Source: Torreya grandis (Eukaryota; Streptophyta; Pinopsida; Cupressales; Taxaceae). From it: 64,000 nt of DNA. Below, one piece after another: positions 1 through 10,699 of the stretch (positions are counted from its first letter, which is position 1; each line of letters begins with the position of its first letter). Below the pieces are notes generated by a model that was given only the letters and a program-made list of their open reading frames with translations, was not told the DNA's origin and ran no database searches. Made by a program: the position numbers and the translations under genes. The stretch covers positions 6,315,501-6,379,500 of the forward strand of contig JARHVA010000081.1 of the NCBI GenBank assembly GCA_037957365.1. The letters run 5' to 3'.

Positions 1-1952
1 TTCCAATGTATGTCATGTGTTATGTGATTGATTTTGAATTTTCTTTATTACTCATTAATATTAATGTTGTGTATGTCTCATGAATACTTGTGGTAACTGA
101 TTAAGTGTTTACAAAGATCAAAATTGAAGTTGGATTTTTTGGGCTCACCACCACAATGATTGTACTTCCAAAAAAATTTATGAGTGAAACATAGTATTCA
201 CATTAGAAAGCCATTGATGTATGATTTTTTAGCCTAGACATTTGTAAAAGACATGAGAAGATTTGTTAATAAGGTTATTTATAAAATCAATCCAATTTAT
301 ACTTATATATTAAAAAGGTAATGTATAACACATTTTTTTAATGACACTATTTATGTCAATCTAAAAAAATAATAGATTTTAATATCATATACTGCATTCT
401 TCAATATTCATTTCATCCTACTTTGAAATTATCTCCTAAGAGATATCTTTCAAATATGCATAAGAGAAGAATAGCCTAGTAGAGAAAAATAGCTAACTAA
501 ATCAACATTCAGCCATGTATTTTAATAGTATACAAAATGATATTGAGCAATGGTGGTTTTGAGTAAAATCATGGAAAATGATTGGCCACTTATATTTTGG
601 GATCATGTGTGTGATTTGAACCTCTATGGTGAACCCAAGAGTTTCAAGGTATCTTCAAATTTCTATCTATTCCACTAGTAATTACCTTCAATGTATTTCT
701 TAGGTGATACTTATGTTATATATGTCATGATAATTACATTTAAAGTATCTTTGAGATGATATATATTTAGTGTTTTGGATCTTGTATATGTTACATAAAT
801 TAACTCTAAGGTATCTATTGCATAATACCTCCTTAGTTTTCTATATGTCACATTGTTTATATCCAGTGTATTCCTTAAATAATAAATCCATAGAGTTCTT
901 TATTTTTGAAAAATAATATTTAAGATATCTCCAAGGAGATATCTCCTTAGTTTACTTAATGTTACATATGTTAAAAAAAAACCCTCTAAGATATCTCTTG
1001 GGTTATACCTTCATGGTGTTCTAAATTATGCACAACACATAAAAGACCTCTAAGATATCTCCAAGATATGTCCATCATAATAATTTTCTCCAAGGTATTT
1101 ACTAGGAAATGTCTTCTTGGTGTTTATAATATCACATGTCACACAAAACTTCAATGTTATATCCTATATAATAATTCCTCACTATTTTAATCTGTTTAAC
1201 AAATTACCCTTAAGGTATCTTCCAGATGATAACATATATCATATATCAAATATGTCTTAAAAATTAGCTTTAATTTATCTCCCAAATTATACCTCCTTAT
1301 TGTTATTTTCTATCTTAAGGTACCACCCAAGAAATACCTTTAAAGGTATCTCTAAGTAAACACCAAAGATACCGTATCCATTCAAAGCTATCACAAAGGA
1401 GACGCTTTGTTTATATTTTTTTAAATCTTAACACAAACATAACTTCCTTACATAGACTTTGTTTTGAAATTTTTTTCTTGAAAGTGTGTATATTTTTAAG
1501 CTAAGATGAAATTTGGTATCATGTTAAAGCTTGGATGATGCCTCACAGAGGTGATATCTTGTTGAAGTAAGTAGTGTAATATTATCACAACACTAACTAG
1601 TCAAATACCTAATTTCATCATATATACTCAGTTTTGAGTGATTTGTGTTTGAAAGTATGTGTTTTTAACAAGGAATCTAAATTTGGCATCATTTTTAACC
1701 TTGGGGGTGATCTTGCCTAGGTGACACCTATTTAAATTAGAAAGTGGTTTGTCACCATAATGATAACTTATCAAAGCTATAACTTCATAAAAACTCCATT
1801 TTGAGATTTTTTTTTTGAAAGTGTGTATTTTTCAAATGATCAAAAAATGTAACAATAATAACCTCATATGTTTAATAATTTATTTTAAGGTATCTCTTAA
1901 GTGATACATATTTTTATTAGATGAATAATATGTATCATTAATTACCTCATAT

Positions 1953-2234
1953 TCATTTATTAGGTGTTATATATATGATATATCCTATGATATTCATTGT
2001 TTGAATTTTATATGTATCATATATTGATGAAATTTTATATAAGATATATCCTAGGGGATACCTCCTTATTGTTTTGGATGTCTTATATATTGCACAAATT
2101 ACCTCTGAAGTATCTCCCAAGTGATACATCCTTAGTGTTCTATTTTTTATAGTAATTGCATTCAGGGTATTTCCATGAGGATACTTCCTTAGTGTTATAT
2201 ATGTTACAAAAACTACATCTAATGTATCTCCCAA
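1953..2234 (-). other. Repeat-encoded open frame, 93 codons
   Basis: This open frame runs through four A-module units. Because the unit is about 69 bp (23 codons), the peptide is itself repetitive, with variants of RYHLGDTLEVI recurring about every 23 residues. The equivalent frame in the second A copy (30604-30885) is also open and 93 codons long. I see no recognisable domain, signal peptide or promoter. The simplest reading is satellite sequence that happens to lack stops in one frame. A decayed repetitive-protein gene is the alternative. Confidence 0.2.
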
Positions 2235-2586
2235 GTGATATCTCTTTATTTATCTAGATATTACATGTGTCAAATAAATTAAATCTAAGGTATCCCATGC
2301 ATGATATCTCCATTTTATTTTATATGTCATGGTATATATCACCAAATTATCTCCCAATAAATTATCCCATAGTGTCATATATTTTGGACAAATGATTTTC
2401 AACATATATCCTAGGTGATACATCATTATTTACGTAATGTTTCATATGTCAAAAAAATAAATTCCAAGGTATAACCAAGGTGACACCTTCTCGGTGTTTT
2501 GGTATATTTCACACACAAATCTTCCACAGTTTCTCCTAGGTGATACCATCTTAATTTCATGTATGTCATAATATTTATCTCTATGG

Positions 2587-2838
2587 TCATGATGAGAAAA
2601 GTATATTCTTATTTTTCTTCATATCACATATGTCACATAAAATACATTTATGGTATCTTCCATATGATACCTCTTTAGTTTTTTTATGTGTCAAACAAAT
2701 TACGCTCAAGTTATCTCCTAGATGATAACTCCATGTTCTTGATATCACATATGTCTCACAACTAACCTCCATTGTATATATAGGGTAATACCTCCTTCGT
2801 GTTTTATATTTTGTGAATGTCACAAAATTTACCTCCAA
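2587..2838 (-). other. Repeat-encoded open frame, 83 codons
   Basis: Second open frame across A-module units, again with a YHLGDNL-type element. It is matched by an 83-codon frame in A copy 2 (31237-31488) with the same ending, KKNKNILFSS. No known domain. Probably a by-product of the repeat. Confidence 0.18.
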
Positions 2839-3176
2839 GTTATATCCTATGAGATACCTCTTTTATCTTATAATTTCTCTTATTACTCAATAATTGCTTC
2901 CAAAGTATCTCCCATGTGATACCATCTTAATTTTTTAGACATGTTGCATGTGTTATACAAACTACCTCTAAGGTATATCCTAAGAAATACCTCATTATTT
3001 TTTTCTCTCCCCTGGTATCACCCAAAATATACCTATCAAGGTATATCTCAAGAGATAAAACAATAGTTATCCCTATTTTTCATAACCCTACAATTTTCTA
3101 GAAATTCATATTCCTATCTACCATAGTGATGACCTAGTCATAAAATCAAAAACTACAATCAGGGACATAAGTTAAT

Positions 3177-3239
3177 TAGTAGTTTTATGAATATACATGT
3201 TTTCAATTGAATGATTTGATAATGATTTGTTTATGAATC

Positions 3240-3293
<54 letters not shown>

Positions 3294-3447
3294 TTTAGAA
3301 AATCATTTATGGTTGAATGAATAAATTTTCATATATATATATATATATATGAAAATTTATTCATTCAACCATAAATGATTTTCTAAACCTATATATATAT
3401 ATATATATATATTACTAAATATTTATTTTTACTCATAACATTTTAAT
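3177..3447. mobile_element. MITE-like AT-rich insertion present only in A copy 1
   Basis: A copy 2 reads straight from GTTAATT into GATAAAATTGC near 31830. Copy 1 has about 271 extra bases at this point. The extra segment is bounded by TTAAT at 3172-3176 and again at 3443-3447, which fits a 5-bp target duplication. It contains two (AT)n tracts (3241-3290 and 3390-3410) around a perfect palindrome. Terminal inverted repeats are weak (TTTTATGA near the left end, TCATAACA near the right end). It encodes nothing. It could be a foldback or MITE-type element, or AT-repeat expansion with a hairpin. Confidence 0.5.
3292..3389. repeat. Perfect 98-bp palindrome with no spacer
   Basis: The 49-bp arm 3292-3340 is the exact reverse complement of 3341-3389, with no loop and no mismatch. 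The centre is (AT)n, and (AT)n tracts flank it on both sides. The DNA could extrude as a cruciform. A hairpin-mediated duplication or an assembly artefact is also possible. Confidence 0.9.
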
Positions 3448-3994
3448 GGATAAAATTGCATTAAATTGAAGTGATTATTGTAGCATATCTAGTTTGAAAA
3501 GAAGATGTTCCCTTTGTTTTATCATAATTGAAATGTTTTATATGGACTTGTTCTAATAGTTTTCAGTTAATTTCATTCAAAATTTAGTTGCAAGTTTATA
3601 TAGATTTATCATGATGATGGAAAATATGAATAGTGACATCATATGAGTTGTGTGATAAGTGGAATTTGGTTTATTTGAAGCCTAAACTATTATAATCTAA
3701 GGATTATTAAATTATCCCAATTGGTTCTAAGTTTCTAAATCTAAACATTATCCTATGGTTGATATTTATTGTAAGGTGGTGGACCTAACATAAAGATTTT
3801 AAATGGTCATGGGGTAATTTTGAAGGTTAATTTGAATTAATCCTATTATTTTTAACTTGAGGATGAAGGTTTTGAAATGGCATAAGGTGATTATTTGATT
3901 TTGAAGGTCAATTTGAAACTAAACTATCTTTAATATTGTTCAATCTTGAGGCTTATGTTATTAGTGCTTTGCATGGCAAGTTGGTAGTTTAAGC

Positions 3995-5317
3995 TGGTAG
4001 CACTACCACCAAAAATATTTATTAGTGGATAAATGGGTGGGTTACCAAGCTATGTGCTTGTTCCTAGAAGTGTCAAACAACCTTAGGGATGACAATCCAC
4101 TTTTTGAAATAAAATGGTAATAAATGATAAAATGAAAGAGAAAGTAAGAGAGATATTCATACCATTTTTATAGTCTAAGTGCAATAGAGAGTGACATAGT
4201 GTAGGTAATGTGAGAAATTTTGTGTTTTGGGAGGTTATTTAGGTAGGCTTAGGGAAGTTGGTGGAAATACACAATCACCGACATTGATTAAGGCTATCAA
4301 TTTCAGTAAGGAGATATGACTGATATTGGTAGGGGTAGTAGATTCTCAGAAGGTTACAGGATAATTTTTTGAGATAAGAGGTAGATGTTGGTTAGGTTTG
4401 TGTGGTTGAGAAGATTCATAAGGGAGTGGGTAAGACTTAGGTGGGTCTAGATAGAGGGTTGGTATGTTTGAAACAAAGGGAAATAGGTGAAGGAGTTTTA
4501 CAATTCCTTCACAGGGAGAGTCAAGACATTCATAAAATGATAAACAGTATAACATAAAGTAATTATAAAATGATTATTTAAAGGGATTAAAAAACATAGA
4601 GATATTCTTAGCTGGTGAAATGGATGAATCGTGAGTGTTGGATAGATGGCTCTGATGAGGTATGTTGAAGTAATATGTGAACAAAAAAGACAAGCATGTG
4701 TTATCAGTTTAGAAGAATCCAAGATTTTTGCAATATATCAATTCCTAATCTAGACTAATTTGTGCAGAGTAATGGTCAGCTTGGATGTAGAAAGTCAAAT
4801 GTCAAAGCTTGTACATGAATGATTGATTTTTTTTATTTTTGTTGACCTAAATACTAGCTTGGAATTTTGTTTAAGTAACTGACATTGGTGATCCTGTCGA
4901 CATTGATTGAGGTTTGACCAATGTCAGTGGCATGAGAATAGGTAAAAGGGATATTTTTAGCCTATTTTCTATTCCTTCTCTTTGCAAGTGTGGTTTCTAT
5001 TATAAAATGGTAGAAATGCAAGCTTAAAAAGAACATAATTAGTTAGGGATTTATGTTAGGGGTGAGAACAAGTCATGGGTAGTTAAGATTAGGGGACTAA
5101 GTCTTGAGGTGACTCAGAGGGTAAGAATTAGTCTTAGGATGAGGTGGCCAAGTAAGGTGGCATAAGTAGTTTTTAATTAACTTAATTAAATATTTTTAAA
5201 TTAATTAAATGTGTGAGGGGTGAAAACATGGGTTAGGAAGGCTAATTATTAAAAGGGGGTCAGGGGGGTTTTGACATAGAGAGTTATGCATGTGTGTGAC
5301 ATAATTTTGGTGTCTAG
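3995..5317 (-). repeat. Gypsy-1 3' LTR (left copy)
   Basis: Aligned with 25861-27198 from the CACTACCACC block to the TGTGTCTA block. Read on the minus strand the LTR begins near TAGACACC and ends near GGTAGTGCTACCA. The outer edge is uncertain by about 10 bp, because the flanking A module also reads TTGG.AGC here. It contains decayed copies of the dyad motif discussed in the findings, at 4274-4345 and 4880-4930. Confidence 0.8.
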
Positions 5318-5333
5318 ATTTTCCCTTTTTTAT
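5318..5333 (-). promoter_or_regulatory. Polypurine tract of Gypsy-1
   Basis: On the minus strand the purine run GATAAAAAAGGGAAAA lies directly before the 3' LTR. This is where plus-strand DNA synthesis is primed, and it independently fixes the element's orientation. Confidence 0.7.
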
Positions 5334-5837
5334 CTTGTAATTTGTATTGACAAGTTGTAAGACAAAAATAGGAGTTGGATGTTCTAGGTATGAGATGAGG
5401 TATCCCCCCTCAAAATAGGAACTGATAGAGGAGAATCTAGAATCAGGTACTAGTTTGATAAGGAGTTAATTAGGTGGGTGGATGTTGAATGAGAATGTGG
5501 TAACATCATTACTTGTTCATATACTAATATGAGTTATAGTTGACACAATCAATAATAGGTAAAGGTGAGGAAGACTTGGATAGAAATAACCAAATCATAA
5601 CTTGTCAGTGATAGCCGATAAGGTTAAAATGACCAAAGTTGTAGCTCTAATGGTACATGTGTTCTAGGTAACTGAGGTAGGAAGTACTCTTAGTAAACAC
5701 AAAAGGTTGTAGGTAATAAGACTAGCTTGGTTGCAATCTAAAACACCTAATATACATGTGTGTATAATATCTAACTATAACAAGGTAGCATAAGCTATCA
5801 AGACAAGAAATGCAAGGTTGGTTCAAAAGGGTCAATG

Positions 5838-5990
5838 GTTAAGGAGATATTCATGATCTCTAGTTAGAGTCATCATGCATGGAGATTTAAGTGATCTCCA
5901 AGGTTGGTTGTCATGGTTGGGGAGATATATGTGATCTCTAAGGTTTTTTGTCATGGTCAGGGAGATATACATGATCTCTAAGTTATCCCA
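5838..5990. repeat. Tandem block of GGAGAT...ATCTC hairpin units
   Basis: Four consecutive units of about 40-45 bp. Each contains GGAGAT, 5-8 spacer bases and GATCTC(C/T), separated by AAGGTTGTCATGGT-like sequence. Each unit is an inverted repeat. Confidence 0.7.
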
Positions 5991-6959
5991 AACTTAGGGT
6001 GTAGTCCAAAGGGTGGTGGTTTGGGTTGAAAACTCTAATTTTAAGGTTGCTAACATTAGTTATTTCACTGATGTCAATAGTAAGTATTGCTAACATCAAC
6101 ATCTTAGGTCAAAACTGTCAATATTAGTGGGTGACCAAATTTGATAAAAAGGGGTTTGGTGGCACACCAATACTCATTTGTGATGGTTAATTAGATAAAA
6201 AGATTTTTCAGTGTTGTGGGGCATAAGATATCCCTTGCCTATTTATTTGTGGTGAGTTCATGAGAGATAAGTTATTGAGAAGAGTGTGTGAGAATGAGGG
6301 TGTGATTGAGCACTTGGTGGGCCATGGTGTGACTGAGAGAGTGTTGGTATGGGTAGAGATGGAAGAGGTAGGAGGGAACCTAGTTAGAGGTGTGCCACCA
6401 CAAGTGCTAACCATTCTAACCTAGAGGAGATAGAGAGATGAGGTAGGATGCTCTTTGAGTTGAATTTTAATTTAAGGTAGTTAATTTTTTTGGGCTAAAT
6501 TTGAATGTTTGGGGGGAGAGACTATAATTAGATGGGTAGTAAATGGGATAAGGGTGGGTTTGGGTGAATTTGGGGGGGTTTGGGGGTAGTTTTTAGGAAG
6601 AAACCTAAATTTTTGAGGTGGGTTGTTTGGCCCTAGGGCTAAACCAGTCATTGATGTCAATAGGGCTCACCAACATTGGCCAATAACTAGTGTCAATTTG
6701 GTTGACACCCAGTGTTGATATCAGTATATAAGATCAACATTGATCATAGGAAAAACCCTAAATAGGAAGAAAAGGCCAATTTTGGATCCCTAATTGATTT
6801 AGTCAATGAACCTAATAGTTGAGCTAACCGTAGAAGATCCCATGTCAATTGAATGATGCCTACATAGCTCGAGTGAGGGCCTCAGGCCAATGTAGTTCTC
6901 CTAGTGCATAGGGAAAAAGGGTGAGGTATGGTTAAAAATTTGTCAAGGGAAGTGGTTAG

Positions 6960-7200
6960 GAAAAGGTAGGTTGAAATAGGTCAATGGACCTAGGGCTTAA
7001 AAGATAGGTTGTGGGGTCAAGGGTGTGAGATATAAGTTATGGGGCCTAGAGTTTAAGATATAGGCCATGGTGCCTAGAGTTGAAAGATAGGTAGTTGGGC
7101 CTAGGGTTTAAAGATAGGTAGTTGTGCCTAGGGTTTAAAGATAGGAAATTGGGCCTAGGGTTTAGAGATAGGCAGTTGGGCATAGGGTTTAGGTGGGTAT
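6960..7200. repeat. Minisatellite of ~30-bp units containing AGGGTTTA
   Basis: About seven units resembling GGGCCTAGGGTTTAAAGATA followed by GGTAGTT. The unit includes AGGGTTTA, one telomere-like word, but the array is not telomeric. The central four units are nearly identical. Confidence 0.75.
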
Positions 7201-7379
7201 ACAACCAAACTAACCTCAGAAGACCCCATGTTGACTAAGTGCTACCTACATATCCCAAATGAGGACCTTAGGCATATGTAGTTCTCCTATAAATAAGGGT
7301 AAAAGTGTAGAGGTTTATATTGGAAAGTATGTGACTTGAGGTTTGTATGTGTGGATGTAGGCTAGGTAGGAGTTTACAT

Positions 7380-8900
7380 TATGATATTGAATACCTACAT
7401 TGTTGATGAGGATGAGGATGGATGTCACCATAGATGAGTGGGAACACATCGTAGCTATAGGGTTAGGAGTGTGATGATATTTTCAAGATACATGTGATGT
7501 GAGTTTGATGATAGCTTTGACAGAGAGGTGGGATCACACCACCAACACTTTCCATTTACCTACTAGGGAGTTGATTGTGACATTAGAGGATGTTTATAAG
7601 ATTTTATGATTGTCGCTCTAGGGTGAGGATCTCTTCTCTTGTTTGAGAGAGGAACATGTTATTCATATAGTGATATTATTTAGAGAGCATGTTAACACGG
7701 TGACCTATCACTCAGTGAGCTTTACTTATGGGCCACTATACACTATCGATGAGGATAAACACTAGTTGAGTATCTTGATGATGATAGGGATTATAGTATA
7801 TACACTAATAGATGTAGATGTGGGGAGATTTTCTATTATGTTGATAGGTGTTTTAGCATAGATGGTTGAGCACCAGATAGTGTATGCATGGGGACCAGCT
7901 TTTTTAGCACAATTATATAGAGAGTTATGGGGTTTAAGGCTATGATGATGGTACAATCTATGTGTCAAGCATTTAATTCATTACTGGGCATATGAGCACA
8001 TCATGGTGGCATGGCCATTAGGGCTACCCATCATGATTTCAACTAGTTTCAGGGTCAACTTCAAATAGTGAAGGGAGGGTATGACCCATACATGAGTAGA
8101 TGGCATAGTGTGGGACATTGATTATTATAGGCATATGGTAGATGGATAGATTATCATAGATATTAATTAGAGGCCCTACTTGACATACCTTTCATTCAAA
8201 GGATAATCAAAGTATCTTTTTAGTTTACAAATCATGTTATGGGTCAAAGGGAGATGAGCTGGAGAGTTAGAGATGATACCCATGGCATGGGTCAGGAGAT
8301 AGTTTGGCTTGTTATAAGACATGCCTCCTATATTTCCTCTATATAGTAGGGATGATATAGAGGCACCCATACCTTTGCCCTAGGAGGTATATGGGATGGA
8401 TTTTGAGGAGTTACCAGTAGGCCCAGGTGTGGTAGATCTTAGATTCATAGCAGCTTATCTTACATGGTGGATAGGTCTGCATCCCATGGTTTAGGTTAGG
8501 AGGCCACCACCAGATTTATAGGGAGTGATGAGAGAGAAATGTAGCCATAGAAGCTTGAGATGTAGTTGTATAGGTTTGAGATGTAGCACATGCATAGATT
8601 ATGGTCTTACAAGGGTAGGTTATGACATTTTAGGGATAGGTGATTACACTAATGGGGTAGGTTAGGGTATTATAGGGCTAGGTTACTACACTAACAGTAG
8701 AGAGAGATAGTTTGAGAGAAGTAGGATAGGTTACTCCTCCTCCACCACCATAGGGACCAATATAAGGTCCTCCAGTAGGTTTGATGGGTATACCATAGAT
8801 TGTATCTCTAGTGAGGTGTAACACTGATTTAGATGAGATTACATACTATGAGAGAGCCATCAAGGAGTTCCCATAGATTCAAAGGTATTTTGAGGCTAGA
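7380..8900 (+). pseudogene. Plant mobile domain (PMD) pseudogene, antisense within Gypsy-1
   Basis: Plus-strand translation gives a decayed plant mobile domain. In order it shows EWEHIVAIGLG (about 7433-7470), LTERWDHTTNTFHLPTREL (about 7517-7575), TLEDVYKIL (about 7580-7606), YAWGPAFLAQLYREL (about 7880-7925), LIHYWAYEHI (about 7970-8000) and an arginine-rich V-R-R-stop-F-G-L segment followed by DMPPIF (about 8285-8335). A Glu/Met-rich, probably coiled tail follows near 8530-8640. Stops interrupt the frame at 7607, 7619 and later. PMD proteins are plant proteins linked to transposon silencing and are also carried by MULE and Gypsy elements. Its position opposite to pol, between integrase and the 3' LTR, fits the extra antisense genes known from Tat elements. 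The domain is assigned confidently; the exact ends are not. Confidence 0.75.
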
Positions 8901-9136
8901 GAGTAGGAGAGATCAGTGACACATGCCATGAATTTTGGCTCACATATATGTAGATAGGTAGAGGGTGGTGGTGATACTACTACTTCATAACCATAACTAT
9001 AGCCTTGAGTATTATGAGGGCTAGATGATATTTTTGATGTTGTTATATATGTTATATACACACCAACCTATCAATCAAAGATGAGAGATGTAATTTTTGA
9101 GAGAGAGATGATACTAATATGATTCATGGATGTATA

Positions 9137-9192
9137 TTCATATTATATATATACATATATACATACATACATACATATATATATATACATAC

Positions 9193-9245
<53 letters not shown>
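9137..9245. repeat. (AT)n and (ATAC)n microsatellite
   Basis: Alternating ATAC and AT dinucleotide tracts directly left of the Copia-1 insertion site. Confidence 0.95.
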
Positions 9246-9248
<3 letters not shown>

Positions 9249-9257
9249 TTTTGTTAT

Positions 9258-9973
9258 TGTTGGGGATCAACCAACAATAGATTACACTTATGAAAGCAAT
9301 AAACGCAGAATTAAATCAGATTGACAAGTAACTAGAATGATAAATAGCAAAAACAAGAGATACAAGAAACCACCCTGAAAACTTGTATTAACAAACTCTT
9401 TACAAAAGGAATACAATTGAAGAAACTTCTTTCTTCCACACCTCTCCTAGATGTATAGATCTCTCACTAGATCTCTATTCCTCAAGAGCTCTCTCTCTCA
9501 AGAACAATCAATTCCAACAAACCTAGATTGATTCAATTCTATACTGTTCTTCAACATTCAACAATGTCTATTACTTTACATTGCCTTACATTATTATGAG
9601 CTAAGAAGATTTGTCCTAATATAGAATTAGGAGACTTGAGCATGCACTTACAACAAACAGTTAAGCCTCTTGAACAAGGGCTCTAAAAATAATATTACTA
9701 ATAATAGAGACGCGAGCTTAAGACTACAACTCAAACTCATCATGCAAACACTCGCTTCTGTCCTCGAAAATAGCATTCTGGACACACAGGAAACCGACAC
9801 CGATTCCTACCTGCTTGCCTATGACTGACGTCAGCTGATCCCCTGCCGACATCGACGTCTCTCCAACTGGATCTGACCAACATCGGTCGCTCCTGACCGA
9901 TGCCGGTGTCTGTGTAGACCTAAACCTGTTAAAGTGTGCTCTTTGGTGAAGCTTTTAGCTCCACACCCTAACA
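9258..9973 (-). repeat. Copia-1 3' LTR (left copy), 716 bp
   Basis: Begins TGTTGGGGATC and ends CACCCTAACA, the canonical TG...CA ends. Pairs with 14217-14925. On the minus strand it starts TGTTAGGGTGTGGAGCTAAA, almost the same start as the Copia-2 LTR. Positions 9823-9915 hold a CpG-rich cluster of the GACCGATGTCGGTC-like dyad. Confidence 0.95.
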
Positions 9974-9990
9974 ATCTCCCACTTGGAGAT
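9974..9990 (-). promoter_or_regulatory. Copia-1 polypurine tract
   Basis: Minus-strand ATCTCCAAGTGGGAGAT lies directly before the 3' LTR. The same AAGTGGGAGATT stands before the 3' LTR of Copia-2. Confidence 0.8.
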
Positions 9991-10042
9991 AAACAGCTAC
10001 ACCAGTACCTGTACAACATCTTGTAGCTCTTCCATCTTCAAC

Positions 10043-10560
10043 TCAATCATGAAGACCAACATAAGTTGAATGAAGACTCAACTTCTCCTTTGTAACCAGC
10101 TTGGTTAACATATCTGCAGGATTCCTATCTGTATGGATTTTCTCCAGATTCAACTTGCCATCTTCCAATACCTGTCATATGAAATGGTACCTTAGCTGTA
10201 TGTGCTTTGTTCTTGAATGAAAGGCTAAATTTTTAGCCAAATGGATTGCACTCTGACTGTCACTATACAATCTGCAACTCTCATGCTCCCTACCAAGCTC
10301 ATCCATGAACCGTGTCATCCATATCATCTCCTTGCTAGCCTCTGTCGCTGCAATATATTCTACTTCTATAGTTGACAAGGCAACAACCTTCTACAACTTA
10401 GATATCTAGCTAACCGCCGTTCCACCTACAGTGAAAACATAACATGTAGTGATCCTCCTACCATCCAAATCCCCTGCCATATCTGAATCTACATAACCAT
10501 GTAGAGAAGTATCTGAACCTCCATAGCACAAATGCTTACTGTTGGTTCCTCTCAAATATC
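10043..10560 (-). pseudogene. Copia-1 RNase H domain
   Basis: The Copia-type RNase H shows HGYVDSDMAGDLDGRR, then STIEVEYIAATEASKEMIWM and LYSDSQSAIHLAKN, covering the acidic residues of the active site. The tail TDRNPADMLTK leads to the natural stop at 10043. Internal stops at 10406, 10391 and 10175 interrupt it. It would remove RNA from the RNA-DNA hybrid. Confidence 0.9.
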
Positions 10561-10699
10561 TAAGGATCCATTGAACTGCTTTCCAATGTTCCTTACCTAG
10601 ATTGGCCATATACTTACTTACTACTCCCACTGCTTGGGCAATATCTGGTCTAGTACACACCATTGCATACATCAAACTCCCTACTGTGAAAGAATATAG

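Larger units (their letters stand above)
1..3994. repeat. A module, copy 1: array of hairpin-forming ~69-bp units
   Basis: Non-coding AT-rich module that matches 28480-32375 in the same orientation along its whole length, with about 7% mismatch in a stretch compared by eye. From about 650 to 3060 it consists of degenerate units of 60-75 bp. The core of each unit resembles GGTATCTCCYAGGTGATACC, an inverted repeat (GGTATC...GATACC) followed by TCCTTAGTGTT and a TATGTCACA-like tail. About 35 units can be counted by eye. The first 120 bp resemble the sequence just after the CTCCCCTAAGAGGG tract at 28460, so the window probably starts inside a B-A junction. The module is cut off at about 3994 by the Gypsy-1 LTR. 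I do not recognise the family. Confidence 0.8.
5334..7379. other. Non-coding part of Gypsy-1 between 3' LTR and PMD pseudogene
   Basis: No protein domain was recognised. It holds two short tandem-repeat blocks (5838-5990 and 6960-7200) and scattered sequences resembling decayed dyad motifs (6047-6130 and 6645-6730). Short open frames here look like chance openings. Confidence 0.6.

Noticed and set aside
650..3060. CRISPR array
   Set aside because: Units are degenerate throughout, with no conserved repeat alternating with unique spacers, and the context is a plant nuclear genome.
4346..4722. Two short minus-strand open frames in the Gypsy-1 3' LTR
   Set aside because: Composition is that of AT-rich LTR sequence, the frames overlap each other, and the right-hand LTR does not keep them.
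6960..7200. Interstitial telomere repeat
   Set aside because: Only one AGGGTTTA word per 30-bp unit; not a TTTAGGG array.
7762..8370. Minus-strand frames of 64-68 codons opposite the PMD pseudogene
   Set aside because: They are shadows of the plus-strand PMD coding sequence, which has clear family motifs.
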